DNA from: JBGSTR01 sp963707135
GTDB taxonomy: Bacteria > Pseudomonadota > Gammaproteobacteria > Chromatiales > Chromatiaceae
Assembly: GCA_963707135.1 (NCBI GenBank)
Contig: CAVPOY010000024.1
Coordinates: 310,001 to 374,000 of the forward strand
Length of the DNA: 64,000 nucleotides
Reading direction: 5' to 3'
This document shows, piece after piece, positions 34,117 to 43,413 of the stretch. The notes beneath the pieces are model-generated. The model was given only the letters and a program-made list of their open reading frames with translations, searched no databases and was not told the origin of the DNA. The position numbers were made by a program, and so were the translations under genes. Numbering within the stretch: the first letter of the stretch is position 1; each line of letters opens with the position of its first letter.

Positions 34117-35490
34117 TCAGAAGCTGTGCACCATGCCCGCCGAGAACCCGCTCCAGTCCGCGTCCGGGGCCGTGTCGTCGACGGCGGTGAAGAGTGTGTA
34201 GACCCGGGTGCGCCGGCTGAAATTGTGGTCGAAACCCAGGGCCCAGACGCTCTTGTCCTGCTGATCGATGATCCCGTCGAGGGCGTCGGCGAAGGCGAGT
34301 CCGAGCATGCCCGGGGTGCAGGTGTAGCGGAACCCGACGGCCAACGGGTCCGCGCAGGGGTCCAGCGCGGCCTGCCCGTACATGGCCTTGATCTGGTTGT
34401 TGCCGAAGGCGTAGCCGGCCTGCAGCTGCCAGAGGCGCGCCGAGGCCTGGCCCGGCAGGCCCAGTACACCGCTTCGGGACTCGTAGACGCCCGTCAACGT
34501 AAATCCATTCCAGTCCAGCAGTCCGAGTCCTAGCCGCCACTTGGTGTCGTCCCCGGCGAAGACGCCATGGACGATGTCGTAGGCCGCGTCCTGCGGCGTC
34601 CAAAGCTCGCTTCCGAGTACCTCGTACGCCGCGGAGGCGTAGAGCGGACCCCGCGTGTAGGTCAGCGCGGCGGACCAGCCTTCCGCGATACCGTCCGCGT
34701 TCGGGTTGCGGACGCCCAACAGCGTGGCGCCACCGGCCGGGATGAGCGCGCCGGCCAGCTGGAACCCCCAGAGGTCGGGACTGATTACCAGGACCGAGTT
34801 GTCGGCCCGGACATCGTCGAATCCGACCGTGTAGTTGTAGTCGGCCAGCGTATCGGCGAACAGGTCGAGGCGGCCGGTCGAGATCTTCGCCGGCGTGTCG
34901 TGACGGCCGACCAGCAGGGTTCCCCTATCGTTCGCGAGCCCAACGAAGCTGTTTCGCATCCGCAGGCGATTCGGGTCACCATTTGCGATCGCGCCGTCGG
35001 TGTCGACGACAGGTATCGCAAGCTCGACCTGGTAGATCGCCTTCAGTCCGTTCCCGAGGTCCTCCGAGCCCTTGACCCCGATCCTCGATCCGCGGCTGTT
35101 CGCATTCAGGTCCCAGCCCCGGTAGGCCAATCCGGGCGTCAGCGCGTCATTCAGGGCGTCCAGGATGCGCCCCTGGGTCTCGTCATCGAGCGAATCCCAC
35201 TCGATGGTGCCGAAAAGCAGATCGCCGACGACCGTGTTGACGCCACGCGGCGCCGGCAGAGCCTCGGTGTATCCGGCATCGCTCAGGGCCTGATTGGCCC
35301 CGTCGATGAAGGTCATGACATCGAAGGACGGCCCGCCGACGGCAGGTCTGCCCCAGGCCGCGTTCGCGTCCGCATCGACATGGTCGACCGATACGCCGAC
35401 GCGCCCGTATAGAACGGCATCGGCATGGGCTTGGGTGCCCGCCTGGAGCGCGAGGCTCAAGACCAAGGGCAATAGAAGCCGTCTGTTCAT
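34117..35490 (-). CDS. Gram-negative outer-membrane porin
   Basis: General porin-type beta barrel, 457 residues. The signal peptide is LLLPLVLSLALQAGTQAHA, followed by the porin opening DAVLYGRVGVSVDH. Other typical elements are SRIGVKGSEDLGNGLKAIYQVE and the eyelet-like NRLRMRNSFVGLANDRGTLLVGRHDTPAK, and the chain ends in a terminal Phe (GMVHSF), the barrel-assembly signal. A roughly 70-residue insert near the N-terminus (about 45-115) is longer than usual. It stands alone, divergent from the membrane protein gene. Substrate selectivity unknown. Confidence 0.9.
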   Translation of the reverse strand: MNRRLLLPLVLSLALQAGTQAHADAVLYGRVGVSVDHVDADANAAWGRPAVGGPSFDVMTFIDGANQALSDAGYTEALPAPRGVNTVVGDLLFGTIEWDSLDDETQGRILDALNDALTPGLAYRGWDLNANSRGSRIGVKGSEDLGNGLKAIYQVELAIPVVDTDGAIANGDPNRLRMRNSFVGLANDRGTLLVGRHDTPAKISTGRLDLFADTLADYNYTVGFDDVRADNSVLVISPDLWGFQLAGALIPAGGATLLGVRNPNADGIAEGWSAALTYTRGPLYASAAYEVLGSELWTPQDAAYDIVHGVFAGDDTKWRLGLGLLDWNGFTLTGVYESRSGVLGLPGQASARLWQLQAGYAFGNNQIKAMYGQAALDPCADPLAVGFRYTCTPGMLGLAFADALDGIIDQQDKSVWALGFDHNFSRRTRVYTLFTAVDDTAPDADWSGFSAGMVHSF

Positions 35491-35687
35491 TCGCTGTCCA
35501 GTGTTCGAGATCAGCCGGGCATTCTGGCAGATTCCGGCCCGCGAGAATGCCGTCGGGTCCTCGCATTTGCGAAAAAACACCGCTCATCAAGACGGGACGT
35601 CCTGTATCGGGTTGAGCCGCTACCGCCTCTCGGGTAGTCTTCCGCGGTTGCACCCACAGGACTGTCCGACGCTTCGCCAGAGGGATC

Positions 35688-37118
35688 GTGCCCCGCTCTC
35701 CGTATCTTTACGTGCCGATGGTGGCCGCCGTTCTGGCCGCGTTCTGGGTCCATGCCCTCTGGGTCCCCTTGTGGCAGGACGACTTCCACTTGCTCCTGGT
35801 CGCCAGAGAGGCAAGAGAGGCCGGGGAGGCCTGGTGGTCCGTCTTCTGGCCGGCGCAGAAGAGCATTTTCTGGCGTCCGTTGAGCGAGGGGATCTACTGG
35901 CGTTTCATCGACGGCGTGCTGGCTGCGGACCCGGTGGCGGCGCACGCGATGAATCTGTTGTTCCTGGTCGCCGCCGCGCTGGCCGTCGGCTGGCTGGTTG
36001 CCGATTTCGTGCCGATGATCGCCCCCGACATCGACCCGCGGCAGGCCTTTCTGGCCGGCGCCTTTCTCTACGGGATCCACGCGGCTCACCTGCTCCCCGC
36101 CGTCTGGGTGACGGCGGTCCACAGCTCGATGGTCGCCCTATTCTCGGCCCTCACGCTGCGCTTCTGGGTGGCCGCGCTTCGTGATCAACCGGTCCATCTG
36201 AGCCTGGGGCTGCTCGCGGTCCCTTTGCTGCTTGTCCTGGCCCTGTTCAGTAAGGAGAACGGGATACTGGTGCTCCCGCTGAGCGCCTTGTTGACGGCCC
36301 TGGTCTGGCGACGCTGGCGCCCGACGCGCACAGCTTGGGCGGTCGCGGCGGCCTCGCTGCTCCTTGCCCTGGCGTGGTTGCGACTGCGCCAGGAGATGGT
36401 CGTCCCGCCGCAAGGCGCCTACGAGATGGCCCTGGGAACCAACAGCCTGCGCAACCTCGCCAGCATGGCGCTGTTCTTCTTCAACGTCCCGCGCGAGTCA
36501 CTGCGCTTTATGCTGGAGCAGCAGTCGGCGGGCGCGGCCCTGTGGGCGGTAGCCTGCGCCTCGCTGCAGGCCGCGGCAATCTGGTTCGCGGTGGTGGCGC
36601 AGCCGGCGCTCGGACTCAAAGGCGCAACGGCCGTGGCGGCCTTTTTTCTGATCGCCGGCGCGCCCTACCTGCTGTTCGCCTGGAACTCCTACGCCTACTA
36701 CATCACACTGGGGCTGATCGTCTGGCCGCTGGTCGCGGCCCGTGTTCCCTGGTCTGGCAAGCGTGCGCGCATCGCGTTGGCCGCCGCGCTGCTGTCGTCG
36801 GGCCTGTCCGTCGCCGGAAACTATCTGCTGGACTATCCGGCGCTGATCGCGCGCGCGGAATGGGCCGAGCGGCAACTGGCACTGATTCGCGAGCAGTTTC
36901 CGAGCGTCGCCGAGGAGGCCCGTGCCCGCGGCGTAGACGTGGTCGTCGACGATCATCACAGATTCATGGCCGTCGGGGCGGCGGGACTCGCACTAGCGCT
37001 CGACCTGCCGCGCGAGAGCTTCCGGGTCATCGCCCCCGACGCCCCGACCGGCGACGACCGGCTCAGACTGTACGTACCGACCCGTGGGGACTCCCATTTC
37101 GAGTTGATCGGCCCATGA
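35688..37118 (+). CDS. Multi-pass membrane protein, GT-C glycosyltransferase-like
   Basis: Inner-membrane protein of 476 residues with about 10-11 hydrophobic helices. After the first helix there is WQDDFHLLLVARE, an Asp-Asp pair in the first extracytoplasmic loop as in GT-C enzymes that use lipid-linked sugars (ArnT/PMT class). A soluble C-terminal tail of about 80 residues ends the chain. The GTG at 35688 follows AGAGG. The stop overlaps the next start (ATGA), and that gene overlaps the third in the same way, so the three are one unit. The donor and acceptor are unknown; the class assignment is from topology and the DD motif only. Confidence 0.65.
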   Translation: MPRSPYLYVPMVAAVLAAFWVHALWVPLWQDDFHLLLVAREAREAGEAWWSVFWPAQKSIFWRPLSEGIYWRFIDGVLAADPVAAHAMNLLFLVAAALAVGWLVADFVPMIAPDIDPRQAFLAGAFLYGIHAAHLLPAVWVTAVHSSMVALFSALTLRFWVAALRDQPVHLSLGLLAVPLLLVLALFSKENGILVLPLSALLTALVWRRWRPTRTAWAVAAASLLLALAWLRLRQEMVVPPQGAYEMALGTNSLRNLASMALFFFNVPRESLRFMLEQQSAGAALWAVACASLQAAAIWFAVVAQPALGLKGATAVAAFFLIAGAPYLLFAWNSYAYYITLGLIVWPLVAARVPWSGKRARIALAAALLSSGLSVAGNYLLDYPALIARAEWAERQLALIREQFPSVAEEARARGVDVVVDDHHRFMAVGAAGLALALDLPRESFRVIAPDAPTGDDRLRLYVPTRGDSHFELIGP

Positions 37119-38434
37119 TCGGCGAGGAAACATCAGCCTCCAAACCCCTGGCAGACCCCAACGACCCGAACGAGCGCATCGCGATCCTCGGCGCCGGCGT
37201 CTCCGGACTGAGTCTCGGCTGGCTGCTGTCGCGCCAGGGAAAGCGGGTCACCCTCTTCGAGGCCAGCGAGCGCACCGGCGGATTGGCGCGGACATTCGAA
37301 TGGAACGGCCTGCCCTGCGACCTGGCGCCCCACCGCCTGCACACCAGCGACCAGGCGGTGCTGTCCGCGATCCAGAACCTGGTCCCGCTGCGGGAGCTCA
37401 GGCGCCATAGCAAGATCCTTATGCGCGGCAAGCAGATCCAGGACCCGATCAATCCAATCGAGCTCCTGCTCCGTTTTCCCCCCAGTACCGGTTTCGACTT
37501 GGCATGGGGCTTCCTGACGAAGCCGCGCCTGCCGGAGGAGTCCTTCGAGAGTCTGGCGCTGAACCGCTACGGCAGGGGTCTTTACGACTTCTTCTTCGAA
37601 CCCTACACGCGCAAGATGTTCGGCGTGTCGCCCCGGGAGATCTCGGTTACCTGGGGGCGCGAGAAGCTCCGCTCGTCCGGCCTGATGGATGCCATCAAAC
37701 GCAGCTCGAAGACCTTTTTCCGGACCTTCTGGTACCCTCGCCAGGGCGGGTACGGCTCGATCGGAGACGCCATGCTGGCCGAGATTCGCGGTGACGTGCT
37801 GCTCGAGTCGCCGGTGACCGGACTCTCTTGCAGCGGCGGGCGCATCGAGGCGGTGCACTACCGGCGCGACGGCGAGGAGCGCCGGTTCGACTGCGACCGG
37901 GTATTCTCGACCCTACCGGCGACGCGGCTCGCCGGCATGCTCGGAGAAAAGCTGGCGCTACGCTTTAGGAACATCCAGCTGGTCTACATCAACGCCCGCA
38001 AGCCCCGGGTGATGCCCTATCACTGGGTCTACTTCGGAGACGGCGACCTGGTCATCAACCGCATGGCCGAGTTCAAGCACTTCCACCCGGATCTCCCGCA
38101 GACCGACAACAGCGTGCTCTGCGCCGAGGTGACGCTCGAAACCGACCGGCCGGTGGAGGACACCCTCGTCGCGCTCAAGCGCTACGGCCTGCTCGAAGAG
38201 GCGGAGGTCAGCGACAGCCTGGTGCTGCCGGAGGGATTCGGCTACCCGGTCTACGACCGCGGTTTCGAGACGGAGAAGGCGAAGGCCGAGGCCCTGTTCT
38301 CGCGCTACGGCAACCTGCACCTGGTCGGACGCAACGCCGAGTTCCGTCACATCGAGGTGGACGAGGACCTGGGCTCGGCGATGACTTGCCTGGAACGTAT
38401 TTATGGGCGCGCCTTCGCGGCGCCGATCGTATGA
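37115..38434 (+). CDS. FAD-dependent amine oxidase / protoporphyrinogen oxidase-like protein
   Basis: Flavoprotein of 439 residues. The dinucleotide site IAILGAGVSGLSLGWLLSRQGKRVTLFEASERTGG lies at about residues 25-60, and NRYGRGLYDFFFEPYTRKMFG and YPRQGGYGSIGDAML match the NAD(P)-binding/amine-oxidase proteins found next to glycosyltransferases and UDP-galactopyranose mutase-like enzymes. The end GNLHLVGRNAEFRHIEVDEDLGSAM is the FAD-contacting segment. Start at 37115 overlaps the previous stop. Context points to glycan or lipid modification rather than heme synthesis; substrate unknown. Confidence 0.8.
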   Translation: MIGEETSASKPLADPNDPNERIAILGAGVSGLSLGWLLSRQGKRVTLFEASERTGGLARTFEWNGLPCDLAPHRLHTSDQAVLSAIQNLVPLRELRRHSKILMRGKQIQDPINPIELLLRFPPSTGFDLAWGFLTKPRLPEESFESLALNRYGRGLYDFFFEPYTRKMFGVSPREISVTWGREKLRSSGLMDAIKRSSKTFFRTFWYPRQGGYGSIGDAMLAEIRGDVLLESPVTGLSCSGGRIEAVHYRRDGEERRFDCDRVFSTLPATRLAGMLGEKLALRFRNIQLVYINARKPRVMPYHWVYFGDGDLVINRMAEFKHFHPDLPQTDNSVLCAEVTLETDRPVEDTLVALKRYGLLEEAEVSDSLVLPEGFGYPVYDRGFETEKAKAEALFSRYGNLHLVGRNAEFRHIEVDEDLGSAMTCLERIYGRAFAAPIV

Positions 38435-39432
38435 ACCGGACCGCCGGCATTGCCGCGGGTGTCGCCGTCACGGCGGCGACCCTCACCTATTCGCTGTGGG
38501 ACGCGGATCTGGGCCAGCTCTGGCACACGCTGAGATCCGGGCGTATCTGGGTCGTGCCGCCCTTTTTGCTGGTGCTGGCCGCCTTCTACGGCACCAATGC
38601 TCGGCGGTGGGCCGTCATGCTGCGACCGTTCGGGAGGTTCTCGCCTCGCCAGGTGATGCCGTCGATGATGATCGGGTTCGCCGGCAACAACCTGCTGCCC
38701 CTGCGCGTCGGCGAACTGATACGCGCCTATCTGTTCGCCCGAGAGTTCGCGCAGCCCAGGAGCGGCGTGCTGATGACGCTTGTCCTCGAACGTCTGCTGG
38801 ATCTGCTCGGCATACTCGCCATCTTCACCGTCGGGCTCGTGCTGCTTCCCGATGCGCCTGCGGTCTTTCGCACCGGCGGGCTGCTCGCGGGACTAGGCAT
38901 TGCCGGGATCGGGTCGGCCATGCTCGCGTTCCTGCTGTTCCCAACGCGCATCAACCGCCTTTGGCTCAGGGTCTCGGCCGCCCTGTCGCCGGAGATCCGG
39001 GCCCGCGGCACGACCTATCTGGGTTATTTCGAGCAAGGTCTCGAGACGCTGCGCGATCCCAGAACGGCACTGTTGCTGCTCGCCCAGTCGGTCGGCCGTT
39101 GGCTGCTCGCCGCCGTGCTGGCGTGGTTGTGCGTCTTCGGCTATGGCAACGCGCCATCCTTCGCGCTGGCCATGGTGGTCGTCGGAGTCACCGCCTTCGC
39201 CGTATCCCTACCTAGCGCCCCGGGGTTCGTGGGCCCCATCCAGGCGGCCTTCGTGTTCGCGCTCACGCCATTCGGCGTGGCCCAGGAAACCGCGCTGGCA
39301 GCCAGCATCCTATTTATGCTCGGCCACTGGGTACCGGTTACCGCCATCGGCGCCATGATGATGGCGTCAAGGCACGCCTCGTTTGCCCAGCTGAGTCGAG
39401 TAGTCAATCCTACCGGCGAAGCGAAAGCGTAG
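38431..39432 (+). CDS. Lysylphosphatidylglycerol synthase TM-region / flippase-like membrane protein
   Basis: UPF0104 family integral membrane protein of 333 residues with about eight helices. Family marks are the RRWAVMLRPFGRFSPRQVMPSMMIGFAGNNLLPLRVGELIRAYLF stretch (conserved N and GE in the LPxRxGE motif) and LPSAPGFVGPIQAAFVF near the C-terminus. Related proteins move lipids or lipid-linked sugars across the membrane. It overlaps the FAD gene by four bases and closes the three-gene unit, fitting a role as transporter for the glycolipid made by the other two. Substrate not known. Confidence 0.8.
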   Translation: MNRTAGIAAGVAVTAATLTYSLWDADLGQLWHTLRSGRIWVVPPFLLVLAAFYGTNARRWAVMLRPFGRFSPRQVMPSMMIGFAGNNLLPLRVGELIRAYLFAREFAQPRSGVLMTLVLERLLDLLGILAIFTVGLVLLPDAPAVFRTGGLLAGLGIAGIGSAMLAFLLFPTRINRLWLRVSAALSPEIRARGTTYLGYFEQGLETLRDPRTALLLLAQSVGRWLLAAVLAWLCVFGYGNAPSFALAMVVVGVTAFAVSLPSAPGFVGPIQAAFVFALTPFGVAQETALAASILFMLGHWVPVTAIGAMMMASRHASFAQLSRVVNPTGEAKA

Positions 39433-39589
39433 GTCTTCGCTGGGACGCGGACGGCGATCCGTGGTCCTCGACGAGACCGGCCGCAAATAGCCGCAAGCCC
39501 ACGGGAAAGAGAAGGTGTACCCTGAGGGCGTTAGCGATTTTTCCCCCAGCGACCGCTCAGTGAGTCGCTGACGTCCCCGGTGAGACAAG

Positions 39590-40039
39590 ATGTCTAGGTT
39601 GTTCACGCTGCTCTACGACGTGGCTGGAGTTCGCGCCCAGTACCTCGGCGTGCACGAAGAGCTGTTTGGTGTATCGGCGCGGAAGCTGGTACGCGCGTTC
39701 AGACGGACCGGTCCGAGGGACAGCGCGACGCAGCATCAGCTGCTGGAGAGCCTGTCGGAACGGCTCGATGCGACCAGAAAGGAACTGCTCACATTGAGCA
39801 ACACCCAAACCGCCATAAGGCGCGGCGCGGAGATCCGTGACGCGCTCGAGGCCTATGTGTCCGCGCTTGCCCAAACCATAGGGATCATGCGGCAGATCCT
39901 TGCGGCCAAGGACCACGGGGATGACCCGAAAGACCCCAATGAGTGGCGGCTACGGGACCTGAGAGTCGCCTACGACGATTCGATGCAGTATCACAAGCGC
40001 TTGGGCGCCGCCCTGAACAAGCTGATCTCCGATCATTGA
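39590..40039 (+). CDS. Hypothetical helical protein
   Basis: Protein of 149 residues that I do not recognise. It is charged and predicted mostly helical (ATQHQLLESLSERLDATRKELLTLSNTQTAIRRGAEIRDALEAY), with a possible coiled coil between about 45 and 100 and no signal peptide or catalytic motif. The ATG at 39590 gives a continuous frame with normal codon use for this genome. It follows the membrane trio after 157 bases and precedes the convergent helix-hairpin-helix gene. Confidence 0.6.
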   Translation: MSRLFTLLYDVAGVRAQYLGVHEELFGVSARKLVRAFRRTGPRDSATQHQLLESLSERLDATRKELLTLSNTQTAIRRGAEIRDALEAYVSALAQTIGIMRQILAAKDHGDDPKDPNEWRLRDLRVAYDDSMQYHKRLGAALNKLISDH

Positions 40040-40243
40040 GACCCGCTTGGGGCACGGAAGCGCCAATTCGATGCGCTTCCCGAGCCGGGCATGGATACTC
40101 GCCATTCGGAGCCACCCAAGCAACTGAAAACACGACGATTCGCGAGTCGCGCTTTGGCAGCCGCGCGCCGGCCGATTCCGGGCAAGGAATGGATCAGCCT
40201 CTACCAGCCTGCAGCACCACGGCAGCCGGCAGCGCGCTTCGGC

Positions 40244-40598
40244 CTATTTCTTGGATTTCCTTTTTTCCTTCTTCTTGTCCTTTTTCTTGTCCTTGGAGGC
40301 TTTCTTCTCCTTCTTTCTCTTTCTTCTCCTTCTTCGCCGTCTTTTCCGTTTCACCTTCGGGCGCTTCGGTCGCGGGTTCTGCGGCGAGAACTGGCTCCGG
40401 CGCTCCGCCCTGGGAACGGATGAGGTCGGCGGCGGCCATCTTCACCTGGGCCGCCCGCGTGTCGCTGAAGCCATGCACCGCGCTCAGCTTCCCGAGGGGC
40501 GCCGCGGCAAGATCCTCGACACTCTTGATTCCGTGCGCGGCAAGATCCTTTGCCAGGGCGGGCCCAACGCCTTTGACCTGAGTCAGAGGTATCTGCAT
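40244..40598 (-). CDS. Helix-hairpin-helix protein with poly-lysine tail, one frameshift
   Basis: Small protein with a DNA-binding-like HhH domain (VKGVGPALAKDLAAHGIKSVEDLAAAPLGKLSAVHGFS, residues about 8-45), then AAQVKMAAADLIRSQGG. In the uninterrupted frame the tail becomes a mixed Glu/Gly/Gln stretch running on to about 40194. Removing one base within the purine tract near 40320-40335 gives instead a lysine-rich tail (KEKKEKKASKDKKKDKKKEK-like) ending at a TAG at 40244-40246. The lysine version is more plausible, about 118 residues. Whether the tract is mis-sequenced or really slippery cannot be told. It lies beside the polyphosphate genes. Confidence 0.65.
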
Positions 40599-40933
40599 CA
40601 AACTATCCCCCACTGGTGTTAAGAAACCCGCGCAAGAATATTACAAAGCGGCAATAGATGAATAGTCTCCCTGCCGATTTGCGTTGCCCATCCCTGGTAT
40701 CCGCCCATTCGGCCGTGCGGCTGACTCCTCGGCCCAAACCGATCTCCTGGTAGGCGAGCGTCGGAAAACGGGCAACCATGGACTTCCAGAAAGGCCACGG
40801 GTCGGATAGAAGGCTCTTCTCGGGCCCAAGGTTCAACTTGCGTCATTATTTCGGCGCGATACGGTAATAAAACTGTCACTATCGGCGCCGGTAACCGCGT
40901 CTCGACTGTCGACCGTCCATCCCGACAAAGACC
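40599..40933. other. Intergenic stretch, nothing recognised
   Basis: About 335 bases between the helix-hairpin-helix gene and the small lysine-rich gene. An 86-codon minus-strand frame exists but has no family similarity, and codon use does not stand out; I do not call a gene. Confidence 0.5.
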
Positions 40934-41209
40934 ATGAACGATTTCATAGACAAGCTGCGACTTAAAGAACTGGCCGAAGAGGACATCTATTTCGCGAAGC
41001 GCGACGTCGAGCTGATAAAGGCGCTACGGAAGAAGAAGCTCGGGAAGCGGGCCAAGTGCGCGGACGGGGACGAGAGGCGCACGGCAAAGGCGTTCGAAGA
41101 TCGTTTCGAGGCGATCTCCGAGAAGCACGAAAAAGAGCCGAGGAAGCTGCTTCGCTCCTACCGGGCCCTGCTCGACGAGATCCGGGAGGTCTGTAAGCGG
41201 CGCAAGTGA
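40934..41209 (+). CDS. Small lysine/arginine-rich hypothetical protein
   Basis: Protein of 91 residues, very basic and helical: MNDFIDKLRLKELAEEDIYF, then LIKALRKKKLGKRAKC and a C-terminal REVCKRRK. No recognised family, signal peptide or membrane segment. The frame is short, but the start is clear and the amphipathic composition is protein-like. It is convergent with the CHAD gene. Together with the lysine-tailed protein nearby it could bind polyanions such as polyphosphate or nucleic acid; this is inference from charge and context only. Confidence 0.55.
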   Translation: MNDFIDKLRLKELAEEDIYFAKRDVELIKALRKKKLGKRAKCADGDERRTAKAFEDRFEAISEKHEKEPRKLLRSYRALLDEIREVCKRRK

Positions 41210-41270
41210 GATCGACCGACGCGGCACGGCGCCCACATCACGGGCGCCCACCTAAAGAACCCGGCGCGGG

Positions 41271-42371
41271 TCAGGGCTTCCGCGGCGGGGACTCCGGTTC
41301 CCCCTTGGCGTCCGCCGGCGCGGCGACATCCGTTCCCGGCTTCTTCCACCAGGGGTTCTTCGCCTCGACGAACTCTTCCCAGCAATTGTCGAACCTGAGC
41401 ATCATGTGCTGGGCGTCGCAGGTCCTCCAGCCGAGGATGCCGCCGGCATAGATGAACAACTGTCGGTCCTTTTGGCCTTCCAGCAGGGTGTTGAGCAGGT
41501 TCTGGGTCACGGCGACGTCGTTCAGTGTCCCGAGCAGGTCCTGGAGGCCCTTCATGTGCGAGATGAAGACGTCCATGCCCGCGAACAGGGGCTGGAAGAA
41601 CTCCGCCGCGTAACGCAGCTTCTTGCAGGCGATCCGCAGCCTGTGCATGTCCTCGGGAACGTCCCGATTCACGTGGCTGCCCGCGGCGAGGACGCGTCGC
41701 TCCTGCTTGTCCAGGCGCTTGCGGGCATAGGGCACGATGTTCGATGCCAGCTGCTCCTCGCGCTTGGTGTTCTTCGCCGACTTCTCCCAATCCCTGGAGT
41801 GCAGCCAATTCGGAAAACCCGAGCGGAAATGGCTATAGCGGCTACTGTCCAGCATCGAGCAAACCTGCTCTTCGTAGGCGCGCGCCCGGCGCATCTCCGA
41901 TAACCGCATGAAGCGGTCGGCACCCTTGAGCGGCAGCTTCGGGGCCAGGTTGCCCAGACCCTCCGAGATAAACACGTCCAGATCGCGGGCCAGCCCGAGC
42001 TCACCGGCGAGCCAGCGCATCTCGTCGCTCCAATGCTTATACGAGGAACGCGGCACGGCGTTCTCGAACAGCGACAGGGCCGAGCGCATGCGGCGGACCG
42101 TGACCCGCATCTGGTGCACGCCCTCGATGTCCGCCCAGCTGCGCGCCGCCTTCTCCCACTGGCCCAGGATCTCGAAGTTGTGGCTAAGGATGGTCGCGAA
42201 GGTCTCGCTGACGGTCTGATCGGCCGAGACGGGAGAGGCTTTTGATTTCTTTGACATGGGCGTGTCGGGTGCTTCGGTCAATATATCGCCGGGGGCCTCT
42301 CCGGAGGCATTCACCGGCGTATCCAGCGGTTGCGCGGCGCTGCCGTGGGGGCGTGGCATACGATAGAGCAT
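41271..42371 (-). CDS. CHAD domain protein
   Basis: CHAD domains are helical, rich in conserved histidines and basic residues, and bind polyphosphate. The 366-residue protein has the two-fold CHAD pattern: GVHQMRVTVRRMRSALSLFE (about 84-103) and, in the second half, DMHRLRIACKKLRYAAEFFQPLF, each with the typical H-x2-R-x3-(R/K)-x-(R/L)-R signature. An N-terminal 50 residues are low complexity and the C-terminus is Pro/Lys-rich. The ATG at 42371 is set by GGAGG five bases upstream. DUF47, Pit and PPK2 genes follow, supporting a polyphosphate-linked role such as granule association. Confidence 0.88.
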   Translation of the reverse strand: MLYRMPRPHGSAAQPLDTPVNASGEAPGDILTEAPDTPMSKKSKASPVSADQTVSETFATILSHNFEILGQWEKAARSWADIEGVHQMRVTVRRMRSALSLFENAVPRSSYKHWSDEMRWLAGELGLARDLDVFISEGLGNLAPKLPLKGADRFMRLSEMRRARAYEEQVCSMLDSSRYSHFRSGFPNWLHSRDWEKSAKNTKREEQLASNIVPYARKRLDKQERRVLAAGSHVNRDVPEDMHRLRIACKKLRYAAEFFQPLFAGMDVFISHMKGLQDLLGTLNDVAVTQNLLNTLLEGQKDRQLFIYAGGILGWRTCDAQHMMLRFDNCWEEFVEAKNPWWKKPGTDVAAPADAKGEPESPPRKP

Positions 42372-42666
42372 GGGATCCTCCGAATCTGTCTAGATCATGG
42401 AGGCGAGGCAGTGCGGAGTCGGCAGCCCGTGCACGGTTGGCGAACTCGGCCCGGCCGAGGCCAAAGATGGCCACGACGCGCTCGATAGTCCCGGACGCCA
42501 GTCCGATGTGGGCACCTTACACTCCTCCCCGCCGGGGTCTTAGGCCCCATATTGTCTTGATCGCCGCCCGCGACAGCGCGCCGCGGGCGACTCTGGGGGG
42601 GGAGTATACGTGGGAGTTATGACATTTTCTGGGCTAAATTTTCAGGTCTGGCACGTCACCGACTGA

Positions 42667-43365
42667 TCAGGCGATCTGCACCACGATGTCATGCAGCACC
42701 GAAGAGGCCGTCTCCAGGCGGTCGGCGCCGTTGGACAGGTGGCGGTAGATCTCGCGGCGCTTGAACATCTCGATGACGTATTTCATCGCGTTCGCTTGGG
42801 CGCCCTCGGAATTCTGGTTCAGGGCCTCGACATGGTGCTCCGCCCTGAAGAGCTCGGCCAGCGCCGCTCGGTAGACTTTCTCGGTATTGCGCTCGCCCTT
42901 TCGCGCGGCAGCGGCATACGCCTCGGCGTCCATGGGCTTGGTGGAGAGCTTGGCGTAGCCGTCCCGCAGCGCCACGCTTCCGTCTCGGATCAGACGCGCC
43001 ATCTCCGCCATGTGCTCGTCGGGCTTGATCTCGAGGGCCTCGATTTCGCGCACGGTGGTCTTGGCGTAATTCAGGATCTCGTCGATGCTGACGATCGCCC
43101 GGTAGATGTCCTCCCGGTCCATCGGTGTGGCGAACGCATGGTTCAGGATCTCCATGTGCTTGGCCTTCAGCTCGTCGCCTTCCTTCTCCATGGCCCGAAC
43201 CTGGTTGCCGATCTCCATGTCGCCGGTTTCCATGAACTTGACGAACAGGTCCATGGACCGGCAGACCTGCTCCGCTTGCGCGTTTATCAGGCCGTAGAAG
43301 TCCGGCATTATGGGAAACACGCGGTCGACCAGCTTGGTGACAATCGAATTGGAGCTGCCGCTCAT
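42667..43365 (-). CDS. DUF47 (PhoU-like) Pit accessory protein
   Basis: Cytosolic helical-bundle protein of 232 residues, TIGR00153/DUF47 type. Typical segments are VQRVFPIMPDFYGL-like start, QAEQVCRSMDLFVKFMETGD, EGDELKAKHMEILNHAFATPMDREDIYRAI (the conserved T-P-x-D-R-E-D-I motif) and SIDEILNYAKTTVREIEAL. It is related to PhoU and usually paired with a Pit phosphate transporter, as here: it follows pit after 48 bases on the same strand. It is thought to modulate transporter activity. Confidence 0.93.
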   Translation of the reverse strand: MSGSSNSIVTKLVDRVFPIMPDFYGLINAQAEQVCRSMDLFVKFMETGDMEIGNQVRAMEKEGDELKAKHMEILNHAFATPMDREDIYRAIVSIDEILNYAKTTVREIEALEIKPDEHMAEMARLIRDGSVALRDGYAKLSTKPMDAEAYAAAARKGERNTEKVYRAALAELFRAEHHVEALNQNSEGAQANAMKYVIEMFKRREIYRHLSNGADRLETASSVLHDIVVQIA

Positions 43366-43413
43366 AGGAATATTCCTCTTAGGATCTTGGGTAAAGTCGG
43401 GACGCGATTGAGC

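Noticed and set aside
36335..37114. N-terminal extension of the FAD oxidase frame by 260 codons
   Set aside because: It overlaps the membrane protein gene in another frame and lacks similarity; the ATGA overlap at 37115 is the natural start.
40619..40879. Minus-strand frame of 86 codons in an intergenic gap
   Set aside because: No family similarity, no ribosome site, and several overlapping alternative frames of equal quality.
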